A stretch of 64,000 nucleotides of DNA from assembly GCF_003086695.1 (NCBI RefSeq), contig NZ_CP025999.1:180320-244319 (forward strand). The letters are read 5' to 3'. Source of the DNA: Stenotrophomonas sp. SAU14A_NAIMI4_8 (GTDB lineage Bacteria > Pseudomonadota > Gammaproteobacteria > Xanthomonadales > Xanthomonadaceae). The notes below the pieces were generated by a model. The model was not told where the DNA came from. It searched no databases and worked only from the letters and a program-made list of their open reading frames with translations. Below, in pieces: positions 9,981 to 18,896 of the stretch; the first letter of the stretch is position 1, and every line of letters starts with the position of its first letter. The position numbers and the translations under genes are program-made.

Positions 9981-10772
9981 ATGACTTCCCCCACTCCGGC
10001 CCCCCGCGGCGGCGTGGCGCGTGTGTGCCGTTACCTGTACCGCGTACCGCTGCTGTTGGTCCATATCTTCGTGTTCCTGCCGCTGACCCTGATCGGCATG
10101 CTTCCGCCGTGGGCCGATATCCGTGTCGGCCAGGTCCGGCTGGGCGCCAAGGTGGTGAACCTGTGGCAGGGCGGGCTGATGTGGATCTTCGGCTTCCGCC
10201 TGTCACGGGTGGGCGAGCCGTTGCCCGGCGCCGTGCTGTTCGTCGCCAACCACGTCAGCTGGGTCGATATCAGCATCCTGCACAGCCAGCGCATGATGGG
10301 CTTCGTGGCCAAGCGCGAAATCGCCAGTTGGCCGGTGGTGGGTTGGCTGGCCGCGCGTGGCCAGACCATCTTCCACCAGCGCGGCAACACCGAATCGCTC
10401 GGTGGCGTGATGCAGGTGATGGCCGAGCGCCTGCGCGAAGGCAAGGGCGTGGGTGTGTTCCCGGAAGGGCGTACCCGTGGCGGCCACGAAGTGGGCCCGT
10501 TCCATGCGCGCATCTTCCAGGCCGCGGTCGAAACCGGCGTGCCGGTGCAGCCGGTGGCGCTGATCTACGGCGCGCACGGCAACGCGCAGACCATCGTGGC
10601 ATTCGGCCCCGGCGAAAGTTTCTTCGCCAACTTCCTGCGCCTGCTGGGTGAACCGGCGCGGCGCGCGGAAGTTCACTTCCTGGCCCCGATCGGGGCGCAG
10701 GACCTGGAAGGCCGCCGGCGCATCGCCGAAACCTCGCGCGCGCGCATCGTCGCGGCCATGGAAACGGCGTAA
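9981..10772 (+). CDS. 1-acylglycerol-3-phosphate O-acyltransferase family protein
   Basis: Membrane-associated acyltransferase of 263 residues. The HX4D catalytic motif is NHVSWVD with His91, and the glycerol-phosphate-binding block is FPEGRTRGG. A hydrophobic N-terminal stretch at about residues 18-40 anchors it. Members add the second acyl chain to lysophosphatidic acid (PlsC) or act on lyso-ornithine lipids and related acceptors; I cannot tell whether this is the housekeeping PlsC. The ATG at 9981 is used; another in-frame ATG lies at 9954. A REP pair separates it from the preceding operon. Confidence 0.84.
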   Translation: MTSPTPAPRGGVARVCRYLYRVPLLLVHIFVFLPLTLIGMLPPWADIRVGQVRLGAKVVNLWQGGLMWIFGFRLSRVGEPLPGAVLFVANHVSWVDISILHSQRMMGFVAKREIASWPVVGWLAARGQTIFHQRGNTESLGGVMQVMAERLREGKGVGVFPEGRTRGGHEVGPFHARIFQAAVETGVPVQPVALIYGAHGNAQTIVAFGPGESFFANFLRLLGEPARRAEVHFLAPIGAQDLEGRRRIAETSRARIVAAMETA

Positions 10773-10821
10773 GGCGGCGGTGGCCATAGACCCGCCACCG
10801 TCCCTGTCGGCTGTACCGCCG

Positions 10822-11814
10822 ATGCTCACTGCGGCCGATTACCAGCCGCCGCGCTGGCTGCGCAACCCGCACCTGCAGTCCATGCTCAGTTCCAGCCGCA
10901 TGCGCCTGCAGCGCGGCCTGCTGCTGCTGGCCGCCACCGGTGCGGTCAGTGAAGAACTGATCCTGGACGGCGGCGATGGCGTGCGGCTGCAGGGCTGGCA
11001 CAACTACATCGAAGGGCGCGAGCCCAAGGGCATGGCCCTGCTGCTGCACGGCTGGGAAGGCAGCGCCGAATCCAGCTACATGCGCATGGCGGCCGCGCGC
11101 ATGATCGAAGAAGGGTTCGACGTGGTGCGGCTGAACTTCCGCGACCACGGCAACACCCACCACCTCAATCCCGGCATTTTCCATTCCAACCGCATCGACG
11201 AAGTGGTGCAGGCCACCGGCGATATCGCGCGGCGCTGGCCGGGGCTGCCGCTGGTGGCGGCCGGCTATTCGCTGGGCGGCAACTTCGTGCTGCGGCTGGC
11301 CCTGCGCGCGCCCGCCGCCGGCGTGCCGCTGCTGCAGGTGGCCTCGGTCTGCCCGGTGCTGGACCCGGCCTTGACCATGGAAAGCATCGAGAACGGCCCG
11401 GCCATGTACGACTGGTACTTCCGCCGCAAGTGGGCCGGCTCGCTGCGCCGCAAGCGCGATCTGTTCCCCGAACTGAGCGACTGCGACGACCGCGTGCTGA
11501 AGCTGGACATCCGCGCGCTCACCGCCTGGCTGGTGGAACGGCATACCGATTTCGGCTCGCTGCAGGCCTATTTCGACGGCTATTCCATTGCCGGCGATCG
11601 CCTGTCCACACTGCAGGTGCCGGCCGATATCCTGATGGCCCAGGACGATCCGGTCATTCCGTACTCCACCTTCGGCAACTGGCAGTTGCCGCAGCAGGCA
11701 CGGCTGGAAACCGCGTGCTGGGGTGGCCACTGCGGGTTCCTGGAAAACTGGCGTGGCGATGGCTTCTCCGAACGCTGGGTGGCCCAGCGCCTGCGCCGGG
11801 TACTGGGCGGCTGA
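10822..11814 (+). CDS. YheT-like alpha/beta hydrolase
   Basis: Alpha/beta hydrolase of 330 residues from the YheT/embryogenesis-associated EMB8 group. It opens PPRWLRNPHLQSM as these proteins do; the oxyanion region is LLLHGWEGS, the nucleophile is Ser150 in GYSLGGN, and an acid/His pair occurs in AQDDPVIP and GGHCGF. Substrates are not established; esterase or lipase activity is likely. It lies 49 bp after the acyltransferase on the same strand, so the two may be co-transcribed as a lipid-handling pair. Confidence 0.85.
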   Translation: MLTAADYQPPRWLRNPHLQSMLSSSRMRLQRGLLLLAATGAVSEELILDGGDGVRLQGWHNYIEGREPKGMALLLHGWEGSAESSYMRMAAARMIEEGFDVVRLNFRDHGNTHHLNPGIFHSNRIDEVVQATGDIARRWPGLPLVAAGYSLGGNFVLRLALRAPAAGVPLLQVASVCPVLDPALTMESIENGPAMYDWYFRRKWAGSLRRKRDLFPELSDCDDRVLKLDIRALTAWLVERHTDFGSLQAYFDGYSIAGDRLSTLQVPADILMAQDDPVIPYSTFGNWQLPQQARLETACWGGHCGFLENWRGDGFSERWVAQRLRRVLGG

Positions 11815-11870
11815 ACCGGCAGCACCGCGCGGCCCGCTACAATGCGGGTTTGCACTTGAACCGGACCGCC

Positions 11871-13949
11871 ATGCAAGACCAGATCATCCAGGCGCTGCGC
11901 CAGAACCAGGCCGACCAGGCCGTGCAGCTGGCCCAGGCGTGGACCCACGACGAACCGGGCCAGGCCCAGGCCCACCGCTGGCTGGCGCTTGCGCTGCAGC
12001 AGCAGGGCCAGCCGCAGGCCGCGCTGGACGCGCTGCAGCAGGCACTGCAACTGGCCCCCGACGACGCCCAGTTGCACCTGCAGCAGGCCGGGCTGCTGCT
12101 GGCCCTGCGCCAGTTCGACGGTGTTGACGATGCGCTGCTGCGCACCACCGACCTGAACCCGAACGCGTTCCCGGCCTATCTGATGCAGGCCCACCTGGCC
12201 ATCAGCCGCAACGACTTCGATGAAGCGCAGCGCCTGTCCACCCTGGCCGGCCGGCTGGAGCCGGATCATCCGGAACTGCTGACCATCGACGGCATGGTGG
12301 CCCTGCGCCGCGGCGATGCCGACCGCGCGCTGGCCCTGCTGTCGGCCGCGGGCCAGGCCCTGCCGGATGACCCGCGCGTGCTGTACGCACTCGGCTTTGC
12401 CTACCTGGGCAAGGACATGCTGGCCTTCGCCGAACAGGCCTTCCGCCGCGTGCTGGTGTTGAACCCGGCCATCACCTCGCTGCATGGCCTGGTGGTGCAG
12501 CTGGCGCTGCGCCAGGGCAACCTGGACGCCGCCGCCGAGGCCATACAGGTCGCCCTGCAGCAGCCGTCGCTGGACGTGCCGCCGATGCGCCGGCTGGCCG
12601 GTGAACTGTCGCTGCGCAGCGGCCAGCCGCTGCAGGCACTGGAACACCTGCTGCCGCTGCTGGATTCCCAGCCCGAAGACCGCCAGGTGCTGCAGCTGCT
12701 GCTGATGGCCTGGCAGCGACTGGGCCGCGAGGAAGAAGCGCGCGCACGCCTGGATGCGGTGCTGGAGGCGAACGCTTCCCTGCACGACCCGTGGCTGGCC
12801 CGCCTGGCCGTGGAAGAAGTGGGCAGTGATGCCGCCGTGGCCGTGGTCGAGCGCTGGATCGCCGCCATGCCTGCGCACCTGCCGGCACTGGAAGCGCGCA
12901 TGCGCCTGCACGACATGGCCGGCCAGCACGCCGAGGCCGAAGCCGTGGCCGAACGCATCGTGGCGCTGGAACCGGGCCGGGTGAGTGCGGAAACCCGCCT
13001 GATCGATGGCCTGATGCAGCGCGACCCCGACGCCGCCATTGCCCGTGTGCAGGCGCTGATCGGCCAGGCAGGCGAGGGCGCGCAGAGCGACCTGCGTACC
13101 TGGCTGGGCGAAGTACAGGACCGCGCCGGCAAGCCGGCCGATGCCCTGCGCACCTGGCTGGCCCTGCAGACCGAGCAGGCCCCGCAGCGCCTGCCGCTGC
13201 CGCCGCAGGCCAAGGCGCCGCCCAGCTGGCCGGCGCTGGCCGAGATTGACGAGGCAACGCGCCAGAGCGGTTCGGCGCCGATCTTCCTGTGGGGCGCACC
13301 GGGTTCGGGCGTGGAACGGGTTGCCACGGGTCTGGCGGCCGCCAGCCCGGTGCTGCGCAGCGATCGCTACACCAACACCCCGCCCGACGATGCCTTCCAG
13401 AACTACCACACCCTGCAGGACCTGGCGTCGGGCGTGCTGACCCCGGAACGCTTGGTGCAGCGCTGGCGCGAGCAGTTGCCGGCGCGTGGCGTGGAAGATG
13501 ACACCATCATCGACTGGTTGCTGTGGTGGGACAACGCGCTGCTGTGGTCGCTGCGCCCGCAGTTGCCGCAGGGCCGCCTGCTGGTGGTGCTGCGCGACCC
13601 GCGCGACATGCTGCTGGACTGGGTGGCCTACGGCTCGGCCGCGCCGCTGGCGATGACCTCGCTGGCCGAGGCCGCCGAGTGGCTGGCGCGTGCGCTGGCC
13701 CAGGTGGCCAGCCTGCATGAGGACGATCTGTATCCGCACGTGCTGCTGCGCATCGATGCCATCGGCAATGACCCGCGCGCGATGGCGGCCATGCTGGAAC
13801 AGTTGTTCGAGCGGCCGATGCCGGTGGCCCCGCAGCTGGGTGCACCGCGCCTCCCGCCGGGCCACTGGCGCGCCTACCGCGACGTGATGAGTGCCGCCTT
13901 CGCCCAGCTCACCCCGGTCGCGGTGCGCCTGGGTTACCCGGAAGAATAA
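11871..13949 (+). CDS. TPR-repeat protein with a C-terminal sulfotransferase-like domain
   Basis: A 692-residue cytoplasmic protein. Residues 1 to about 440 are tandem tetratricopeptide repeats (for example HRWLALALQQQGQPQAALDA). From about residue 470 a sulfotransferase-like fold begins: FLWGAPGSGVERV resembles the PAPS 5'-phosphosulfate loop and VVLRDPRDMLLDWV resembles the 3'-phosphate motif. TPR-sulfotransferase fusions occur in Xanthomonadaceae, acceptor usually unknown. The loop has Ser-Gly-Val where many active enzymes have R-S-G-T, so activity is uncertain. A good -10 (TACAAT) lies about 33 bp upstream of the ATG. Confidence 0.82.
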   Translation: MQDQIIQALRQNQADQAVQLAQAWTHDEPGQAQAHRWLALALQQQGQPQAALDALQQALQLAPDDAQLHLQQAGLLLALRQFDGVDDALLRTTDLNPNAFPAYLMQAHLAISRNDFDEAQRLSTLAGRLEPDHPELLTIDGMVALRRGDADRALALLSAAGQALPDDPRVLYALGFAYLGKDMLAFAEQAFRRVLVLNPAITSLHGLVVQLALRQGNLDAAAEAIQVALQQPSLDVPPMRRLAGELSLRSGQPLQALEHLLPLLDSQPEDRQVLQLLLMAWQRLGREEEARARLDAVLEANASLHDPWLARLAVEEVGSDAAVAVVERWIAAMPAHLPALEARMRLHDMAGQHAEAEAVAERIVALEPGRVSAETRLIDGLMQRDPDAAIARVQALIGQAGEGAQSDLRTWLGEVQDRAGKPADALRTWLALQTEQAPQRLPLPPQAKAPPSWPALAEIDEATRQSGSAPIFLWGAPGSGVERVATGLAAASPVLRSDRYTNTPPDDAFQNYHTLQDLASGVLTPERLVQRWREQLPARGVEDDTIIDWLLWWDNALLWSLRPQLPQGRLLVVLRDPRDMLLDWVAYGSAAPLAMTSLAEAAEWLARALAQVASLHEDDLYPHVLLRIDAIGNDPRAMAAMLEQLFERPMPVAPQLGAPRLPPGHWRAYRDVMSAAFAQLTPVAVRLGYPEE

Positions 13950-13959
13950 GGAGAGCCTG

Positions 13960-14568
13960 ATGCAACTGAGCAGCCACAGCCTGGTCAACGGCGCCCCGGT
14001 GCCGAGCGAATTCGCCGCCGGCGATGCGAACGGTTTTGCGCCGGACCGCAACCCGCACCTGGCCTGGAGCGAGGTGCCCGCCGGCACCCGTTCGTTCCTG
14101 CTGGTGTGCGTGGATCCGGATGTTCCCACCGTGCCGGAAACCGTCGGCCGCAGCGACATGACCGTGCCGCGCGACCAGCCGCGCTGCGATTTCGTGCATT
14201 GGGTGATGGCCGATATTCCGGCCGATGTGCACGAGATCGCCGCGGGCAGCTGCAGCGATGGCTTCGTGGTGAAGGGCAAGACCGCGCCCACCGGCCCGGT
14301 CGGCAGCCGCCAGGGCGTGAACGATTTCACCGGCTGGTTTGCCGGCAATCCGGACATGGCCGGCGATTACCTGGGCTACGACGGCCCGTACCCGCCGTTC
14401 AACGACGAGCGCGTGCATCGCTACTTCTTCCGTGTGTTTGCCCTGGACGTGGCCAGCCTGGACCTGCCGCAGCGCTTTACCGCGGCCGACGCCTACCGCG
14501 CCATGCACGGCCACGTGCTGGCCGAAGCCGCGCTGCACGGCACCTACACGCTGAACCCCGCGCTGTAA
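13960..14568 (+). CDS. YbhB/YbcL-type PEBP family protein
   Basis: Phosphatidylethanolamine-binding-protein-like protein of 202 residues. The ligand-pocket motifs are recognisable: NPHLAWSEVP, CVDPDVP near the N-terminus, CDFVHWVM, and GYDGPYPPFNDERVHRY toward the C-terminus. Bacterial PEBPs are small soluble proteins of unclear role that can act as kinase or protease inhibitors. No signal peptide is seen. AAGGAGAG precedes the ATG, which follows the TPR gene by ten bases, so the two are probably one transcript. A large REP array follows the stop. Confidence 0.88.
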   Translation: MQLSSHSLVNGAPVPSEFAAGDANGFAPDRNPHLAWSEVPAGTRSFLLVCVDPDVPTVPETVGRSDMTVPRDQPRCDFVHWVMADIPADVHEIAAGSCSDGFVVKGKTAPTGPVGSRQGVNDFTGWFAGNPDMAGDYLGYDGPYPPFNDERVHRYFFRVFALDVASLDLPQRFTAADAYRAMHGHVLAEAALHGTYTLNPAL

Positions 14569-14584
14569 GCCCGACCGCGCCGTC

Positions 14585-14884
14585 GTAGAGTCGAGCTTGC
14601 TCGACTTGGCCCTCTGTAGAGTCGAGCCATGCTCGACTCGGCCCCTTGTAGAGTCGAGCCATGCTCGACTGCATGAGAAGCAGTCGAGCAAGCTCGACTC
14701 TACCCAGCAGCAGTCGAGCAAGCTCGACTCTACCCAGCAGCAGTCGAGCAAGCTCGACTCTACCCAGCAGCAGTCGAGCAAGCTCGACTCTACCCAGCAG
14801 CAGTCGAGCAAGCTCGACTCTACCAAGCAGCAGTCGAGCAAGCTCGACGCTACCAAGCAGCAGTCGAGCAAGCTCGACGCTACT
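14585..14884. repeat. Ten-copy SMAG-type REP array
   Basis: Three forward GTAG palindromes (starting 14585, 14616 and 14648) are followed by seven reverse copies (starting near 14681, 14711, 14741, 14771, 14801, 14831 and 14861) in an exact 30-bp register. The reverse unit is CAGTCGAGCAAGCTCGACTC plus a TACCCAGCAG-type spacer; the last two units change CTC to CGC and the last spacers change CCC to CCA. The array fills the gap between two convergent genes and runs into the stop region of the lipoprotein gene on the minus strand. No coding potential is supported here. Confidence 0.92.
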
Positions 14885-15717
14885 TACTTCTTCTCGATGG
14901 CCGACTCGACCACCATGTCCAGCACATACGCCTGCGACGGTGCATCGGCCGGCGGGTTCTTCACTGCGTAGCGCTTCACCCGCACCACGTTGCGCACGCC
15001 GTCTTCATGGGTGTAGCCCTCGATGTTGCCGTAGAAGTTCTCGAACGCGCCCGGGGTGCCCTGCTTCAGGCCCTTGTCGTCGAACTTCACTTCGCGCACC
15101 TGCAGGCACTGGTAGTCCGGAATCAGCGGGTGCGAGCACTTGGCGGTCTTCGCTGCCACTTCCAGGAACACCGTTTCGCCCGGCCCGCCGTAGCGCGTTT
15201 CCGCGGTGGGTTCGGCCGCGAACACCAGCACATCGCCCTTGGCGGTGGTCAGGGTCAGGCTGCCGTCGGCACCCTGGGCGGTCTTCAGTTCACCCTGCAG
15301 GCGGCTCGACACGGCTTCATCCAGCGCCATCACCGCAGCGTCGGTGCAGGCCATCTGGGTCGATGCCATCGGGCTGATCGTCAGCGTGCCCTCGGCCAGG
15401 GTGTAGCTGCCGCCCATGCGGTTGCAGGTGTTGCTGATCGACACGCGGCCGTCGGCGAAATCCAGGGTGACCGGCGCGTCGCTGCGTGCGAACAGTGCAT
15501 CGATGCGTGCGCCGTCGGCGCCAGTGGCCTGCTGCAGGCGCCAGTGCTGGCTCTGCAGGCGCTGCGCATCCAGATGGGCCACGGCCTTCTGGTCGCCGGC
15601 CTTGGCGGCCGCCGGGGCCAGGTCATCGCCGCCGGTGCCGGCCGGTGCGGTGGTCGGGGTCTGGCTGCAGGCGGCCAGCAGGGCCAGCGGCAGGAGCAGG
15701 GTAACGGTGCGCTTCAT
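14884..15717 (-). CDS. META/HslJ plus DUF4377 lipoprotein
   Basis: Lipoprotein of 277 residues with lipobox LLAAC (lipid Cys near residue 17). Residues of about 45-160 match the META domain of HslJ-like proteins (WRLQQATGADG, then NTCNRMGGSYTL and a MASTQMACTD block); residues of about 165-275 resemble DUF4377 (ETVFLEV, CLQVREVKFD, FYGNIEGYTHEDG). HslJ-type proteins are linked to heat or novobiocin tolerance and sit in the outer membrane; exact function is unknown. AAGGAGATCC precedes the ATG. The stop is only a few bases from the REP array. Confidence 0.82.
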   Translation of the reverse strand: MKRTVTLLLPLALLAACSQTPTTAPAGTGGDDLAPAAAKAGDQKAVAHLDAQRLQSQHWRLQQATGADGARIDALFARSDAPVTLDFADGRVSISNTCNRMGGSYTLAEGTLTISPMASTQMACTDAAVMALDEAVSSRLQGELKTAQGADGSLTLTTAKGDVLVFAAEPTAETRYGGPGETVFLEVAAKTAKCSHPLIPDYQCLQVREVKFDDKGLKQGTPGAFENFYGNIEGYTHEDGVRNVVRVKRYAVKNPPADAPSQAYVLDMVVESAIEKK

Positions 15718-15789
15718 GGTGGATCTCCTTGGGAACCCGGATGCAAACGGATCACGGCCGGGCAGGGGGTTGGCCTGCCCCGGCGCCGT

Positions 15790-16584
15790 TCAGCTGCCGG
15801 ACGGCAACCACAGCAGCAGCGCCGCGCCCAGCGCAATGCGATAGAGCGCGAACGCGGTGAAGCGGTGCGACTTGATATAGCCCAGCAGCCACTTCACTAC
15901 GACGAAGCCGGTGATGACCGCGGCAACGAAGGCCACGCCCACGTCGGTCCAGTTCTCGCTGGCCAGCTTGCCTTCCTTGGCCAGTTCCAGGAACGCGTAG
16001 GCACTGGCGGCGAACATGGTGGGAATGCCCACCAGGAAGACGAATTCAGCGGCGGCCGCGCGCCGGCTCAGGCCCAGCAGCATGGCCAGGAAGATGGCCG
16101 ATGCCGAACGCGAGGTGCCGGGGAACACGCCGGCCACCACCTGCGCCAGGCCCACGCCGATGGCCACGGTCCAGGTCACCTGGTCGCGGTCGGGCAGGCG
16201 CGTGGTGTAGGCCTCCACCAGCAGCATCCAGATGCCACCGATGATCAGCGCCCAGGCCACCGGGCTGACCGTTTCCGGCAGCTCCCAGCCCAGCATGCGC
16301 ACCGGCAGGCCTACCACCGCGGTCACCAGGAACGCGGCGCCCAGCTTGAACACGTAGTCGCGGTTCTCGCGCTGGCCCAGGCCGGTGGCCAGTTGCCACA
16401 GGCGCTGGCGGAACACCAGCACTACCGCCACGATCGCGCCGGCCTGGATGATGATGTTGAAGAAATCCGAGCGCGGGCCCAGCCAGTGCTGGGCGATCAG
16501 CAGGTGGCCGGTGCTGGAGATCGGCAGGAATTCGGTCAGGCCTTCGAGGATGCCCAGCAGCAGGGCGGAGAGCAGGTCGTACAT
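15790..16584 (-). CDS. uppP: Undecaprenyl-diphosphatase UppP (BacA)
   Basis: Polytopic inner-membrane phosphatase of 264 residues that recycles undecaprenyl pyrophosphate to the monophosphate carrier for peptidoglycan and O-antigen synthesis. Diagnostic motifs are present: [14 protein letters not shown] near residues 15-28 and [10 protein letters not shown] in the second half, both lining the active site. About eight hydrophobic helices are evident. The ATG at 16584 gives the usual [11 protein letters not shown] start; the frame is open further upstream but that region is the glnA control region. It is divergent from glnA. Confidence 0.95.
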   Translation of the reverse strand: MYDLLSALLLGILEGLTEFLPISSTGHLLIAQHWLGPRSDFFNIIIQAGAIVAVVLVFRQRLWQLATGLGQRENRDYVFKLGAAFLVTAVVGLPVRMLGWELPETVSPVAWALIIGGIWMLLVEAYTTRLPDRDQVTWTVAIGVGLAQVVAGVFPGTSRSASAIFLAMLLGLSRRAAAAEFVFLVGIPTMFAASAYAFLELAKEGKLASENWTDVGVAFVAAVITGFVVVKWLLGYIKSHRFTAFALYRIALGAALLLWLPSGS

Positions 16585-16642
16585 GGGCAGGGCAGGCACG
16601 TTCGGTGGCGGGAACAAGCCCGAGAGAATAGACCATCCCTGC

Positions 16643-16713
16643 CGCACCAAACGGGTGCGCGCGGGCGGCCGTGCACCCCTTTGGTGCGACCGGTCGTGCA
16701 CCCCGCTGGGGCG
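16643..16713 (+). promoter_or_regulatory. Three NtrC-like enhancer sites upstream of glnA
   Basis: Three 17-bp dyads match the NtrC consensus TGCACC-N5-GGTGCA to different degrees: CGCACCAAACGGGTGCG at 16643-16659, TGCACCCCTTTGGTGCG at 16672-16688 (best) and TGCACCCCGCTGGGGCG at 16697-16713 (weakest). They lie roughly 65-135 bp before the predicted start of the sigma-54 transcript, the normal range for NtrC enhancers at glnA. Confidence 0.72.
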
Positions 16714-16751
16714 TGCCATTGCAAATCAAGCAGTTGCGGCTACGAAAAAGT

Positions 16752-16767
16752 TGGCACGGTCATTGCT
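16752..16767 (+). promoter_or_regulatory. Sigma-54 promoter of glnA
   Basis: TGGCACG-gtca-TTGCT is a near-perfect -24/-12 element (GG and GC separated by ten bases). Transcription should start near 16779, about 30 bp before the glnA ATG. Together with the upstream NtrC-like sites and the ntrBC genes in this window it predicts nitrogen-limited activation of glnA. Confidence 0.85.
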
Positions 16768-16807
16768 CTACCTCAGCAGGCATTCATTCCCACCCGAGGT
16801 CGTACCG

Positions 16808-18217
16808 ATGTCCGTGGAAAACGTTGAGAAGCTGATCAAGGACAACCAGATCGAATTCGTCGATCTGCGTTTCGTGGATATGCGTGGCGTCGAACAGCAC
16901 GTCACCTTCCCGGTCAGCATCGTCGAGCCGTCGCTGTTCGAAGAGGGCAAGATGTTCGACGGCAGCTCCATCGCTGGCTGGAAGGGCATCAACGAATCGG
17001 ACATGGTCCTGCTGCCGGACCCGGCCAGCGCCTATGTCGATCCGTTCTACGCCGATCCGACCATCGTGATCAGCTGCGACATCCTCGACCCGGCCACCAT
17101 GCAGCCGTACGGCCGCTGCCCGCGCGGCATCGCCAAGCGCGCCGAGGCCTACCTGAAGTCGTCGGGCATCGCCGAATCGGCGTTCTTCGGCCCGGAGCCG
17201 GAATTCTTCATCTTCGACGCCGTGCGTTTTGCCAATGAAATGGGCAACACCTTCTTCAAGGTGGAATCGGAAGAAGCGGCCTGGAACAGCGGCGCCAAGT
17301 ACGACGGCACCAACAGCGGCTACCGCCCCGGCGTGAAGGGTGGCTACTTCCCCGTGCCGCCGACCGACTCGCTGCACGACCTGCGCGCTGAAATGTGCAA
17401 GACGCTGGAACAGGTCGGCATTGAAGTGGAAGTGCAGCACCACGAAGTGGCCACCGCCGGCCAGTGCGAAATCGGCACCAAGTTCAGCACCCTGGTGCAG
17501 AAGGCCGACGAACTGCTGCGCATGAAGTACGTCATCAAGAACGTGGCGCACCGCAATGGCAAGACCGTCACCTTCATGCCCAAGCCGATCGTCGGCGACA
17601 ACGGCAGCGGCATGCATGTGCACCAGTCGCTGTCCAAGGGCGGCACCAACCTGTTCTCCGGCGACGGCTACGGCGGCCTGAGCCAGCTGGCGCTGTGGTA
17701 CATCGGCGGCATCTTCAAGCACGCCAAGGCCATCAACGCCTTCGCCAACTCGGGCACCAACAGCTACAAGCGCCTGGTGCCGGGCTTCGAAGCCCCGGTC
17801 ATGCTGGCCTACTCGGCCCGCAACCGTTCGGCCTCGTGCCGCATTCCGTGGGTGTCCAACCCGAAGGCGCGCCGTATTGAAATGCGCTTCCCCGATCCGA
17901 TCCAGTCGGGCTACCTGACCTTCACTGCGCTGATGATGGCCGGACTGGACGGCATCAAGAACCAGATCGACCCGGGCGCACCGAGCGACAAGGATCTGTA
18001 CGACCTGCCGCCGGAAGAAGAGAAGCTGATCCCGCAGGTCTGCTCCTCGCTGGACCAGGCGCTGGAAGCGCTGGACAAGGACCGCGAGTTCCTGAAGGCC
18101 GGCGGCGTGATGAGCGATGACTTCATCGACGGCTACATCGCGCTGAAGATGCAGGAAGTGACCAAGTTCCGCGCGGCCACCCACCCGCTGGAATACCAGA
18201 TGTACTACGCCAACTGA
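16808..18217 (+). CDS. glnA: Glutamine synthetase type I
   Basis: GlnA, 469 residues, makes glutamine from glutamate, ammonia and ATP in the cytoplasm as a dodecamer. Recognisable blocks are [17 protein letters not shown] (the Asp50-type latch), [11 protein letters not shown] (metal ligands), the [11 protein letters not shown] active-site region, [11 protein letters not shown] and the ATP-site [10 protein letters not shown]. Tyr398 in [10 protein letters not shown] corresponds to E. coli Tyr397, the adenylylation target of GlnE, so control by PII/GlnE is expected. The start is the ATG at 16808; the frame is open upstream but that part is regulatory. glnK and amtB follow on the same strand after 318 bp. 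Confidence 0.98.
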   Translation: MSVENVEKLIKDNQIEFVDLRFVDMRGVEQHVTFPVSIVEPSLFEEGKMFDGSSIAGWKGINESDMVLLPDPASAYVDPFYADPTIVISCDILDPATMQPYGRCPRGIAKRAEAYLKSSGIAESAFFGPEPEFFIFDAVRFANEMGNTFFKVESEEAAWNSGAKYDGTNSGYRPGVKGGYFPVPPTDSLHDLRAEMCKTLEQVGIEVEVQHHEVATAGQCEIGTKFSTLVQKADELLRMKYVIKNVAHRNGKTVTFMPKPIVGDNGSGMHVHQSLSKGGTNLFSGDGYGGLSQLALWYIGGIFKHAKAINAFANSGTNSYKRLVPGFEAPVMLAYSARNRSASCRIPWVSNPKARRIEMRFPDPIQSGYLTFTALMMAGLDGIKNQIDPGAPSDKDLYDLPPEEEKLIPQVCSSLDQALEALDKDREFLKAGGVMSDDFIDGYIALKMQEVTKFRAATHPLEYQMYYAN

Positions 18218-18874
<657 letters not shown>

Positions 18875-18896
18875 GCCCCCTTCCGGAGATTCCCCC

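Noticed and set aside
11580..14357. A 925-codon minus-strand frame opposite the TPR-sulfotransferase and PEBP genes
   Set aside because: It mirrors two clearly recognisable genes; its composition (Gln, Arg, His, Gly) is typical of GC-rich antisense.
14585..14884. Possible CRISPR array
   Set aside because: Spacers are about 8-10 bp and identical, the units are palindromic GTAG REPs, orientation flips, and no cas genes are near.
14597..14971. Repetitive short frames (SSKLDSTQQ-type repeats) across the REP array
   Set aside because: They arise from the 30-bp period being a multiple of three; no start signal or family, and they overlap the convergent gene's end.
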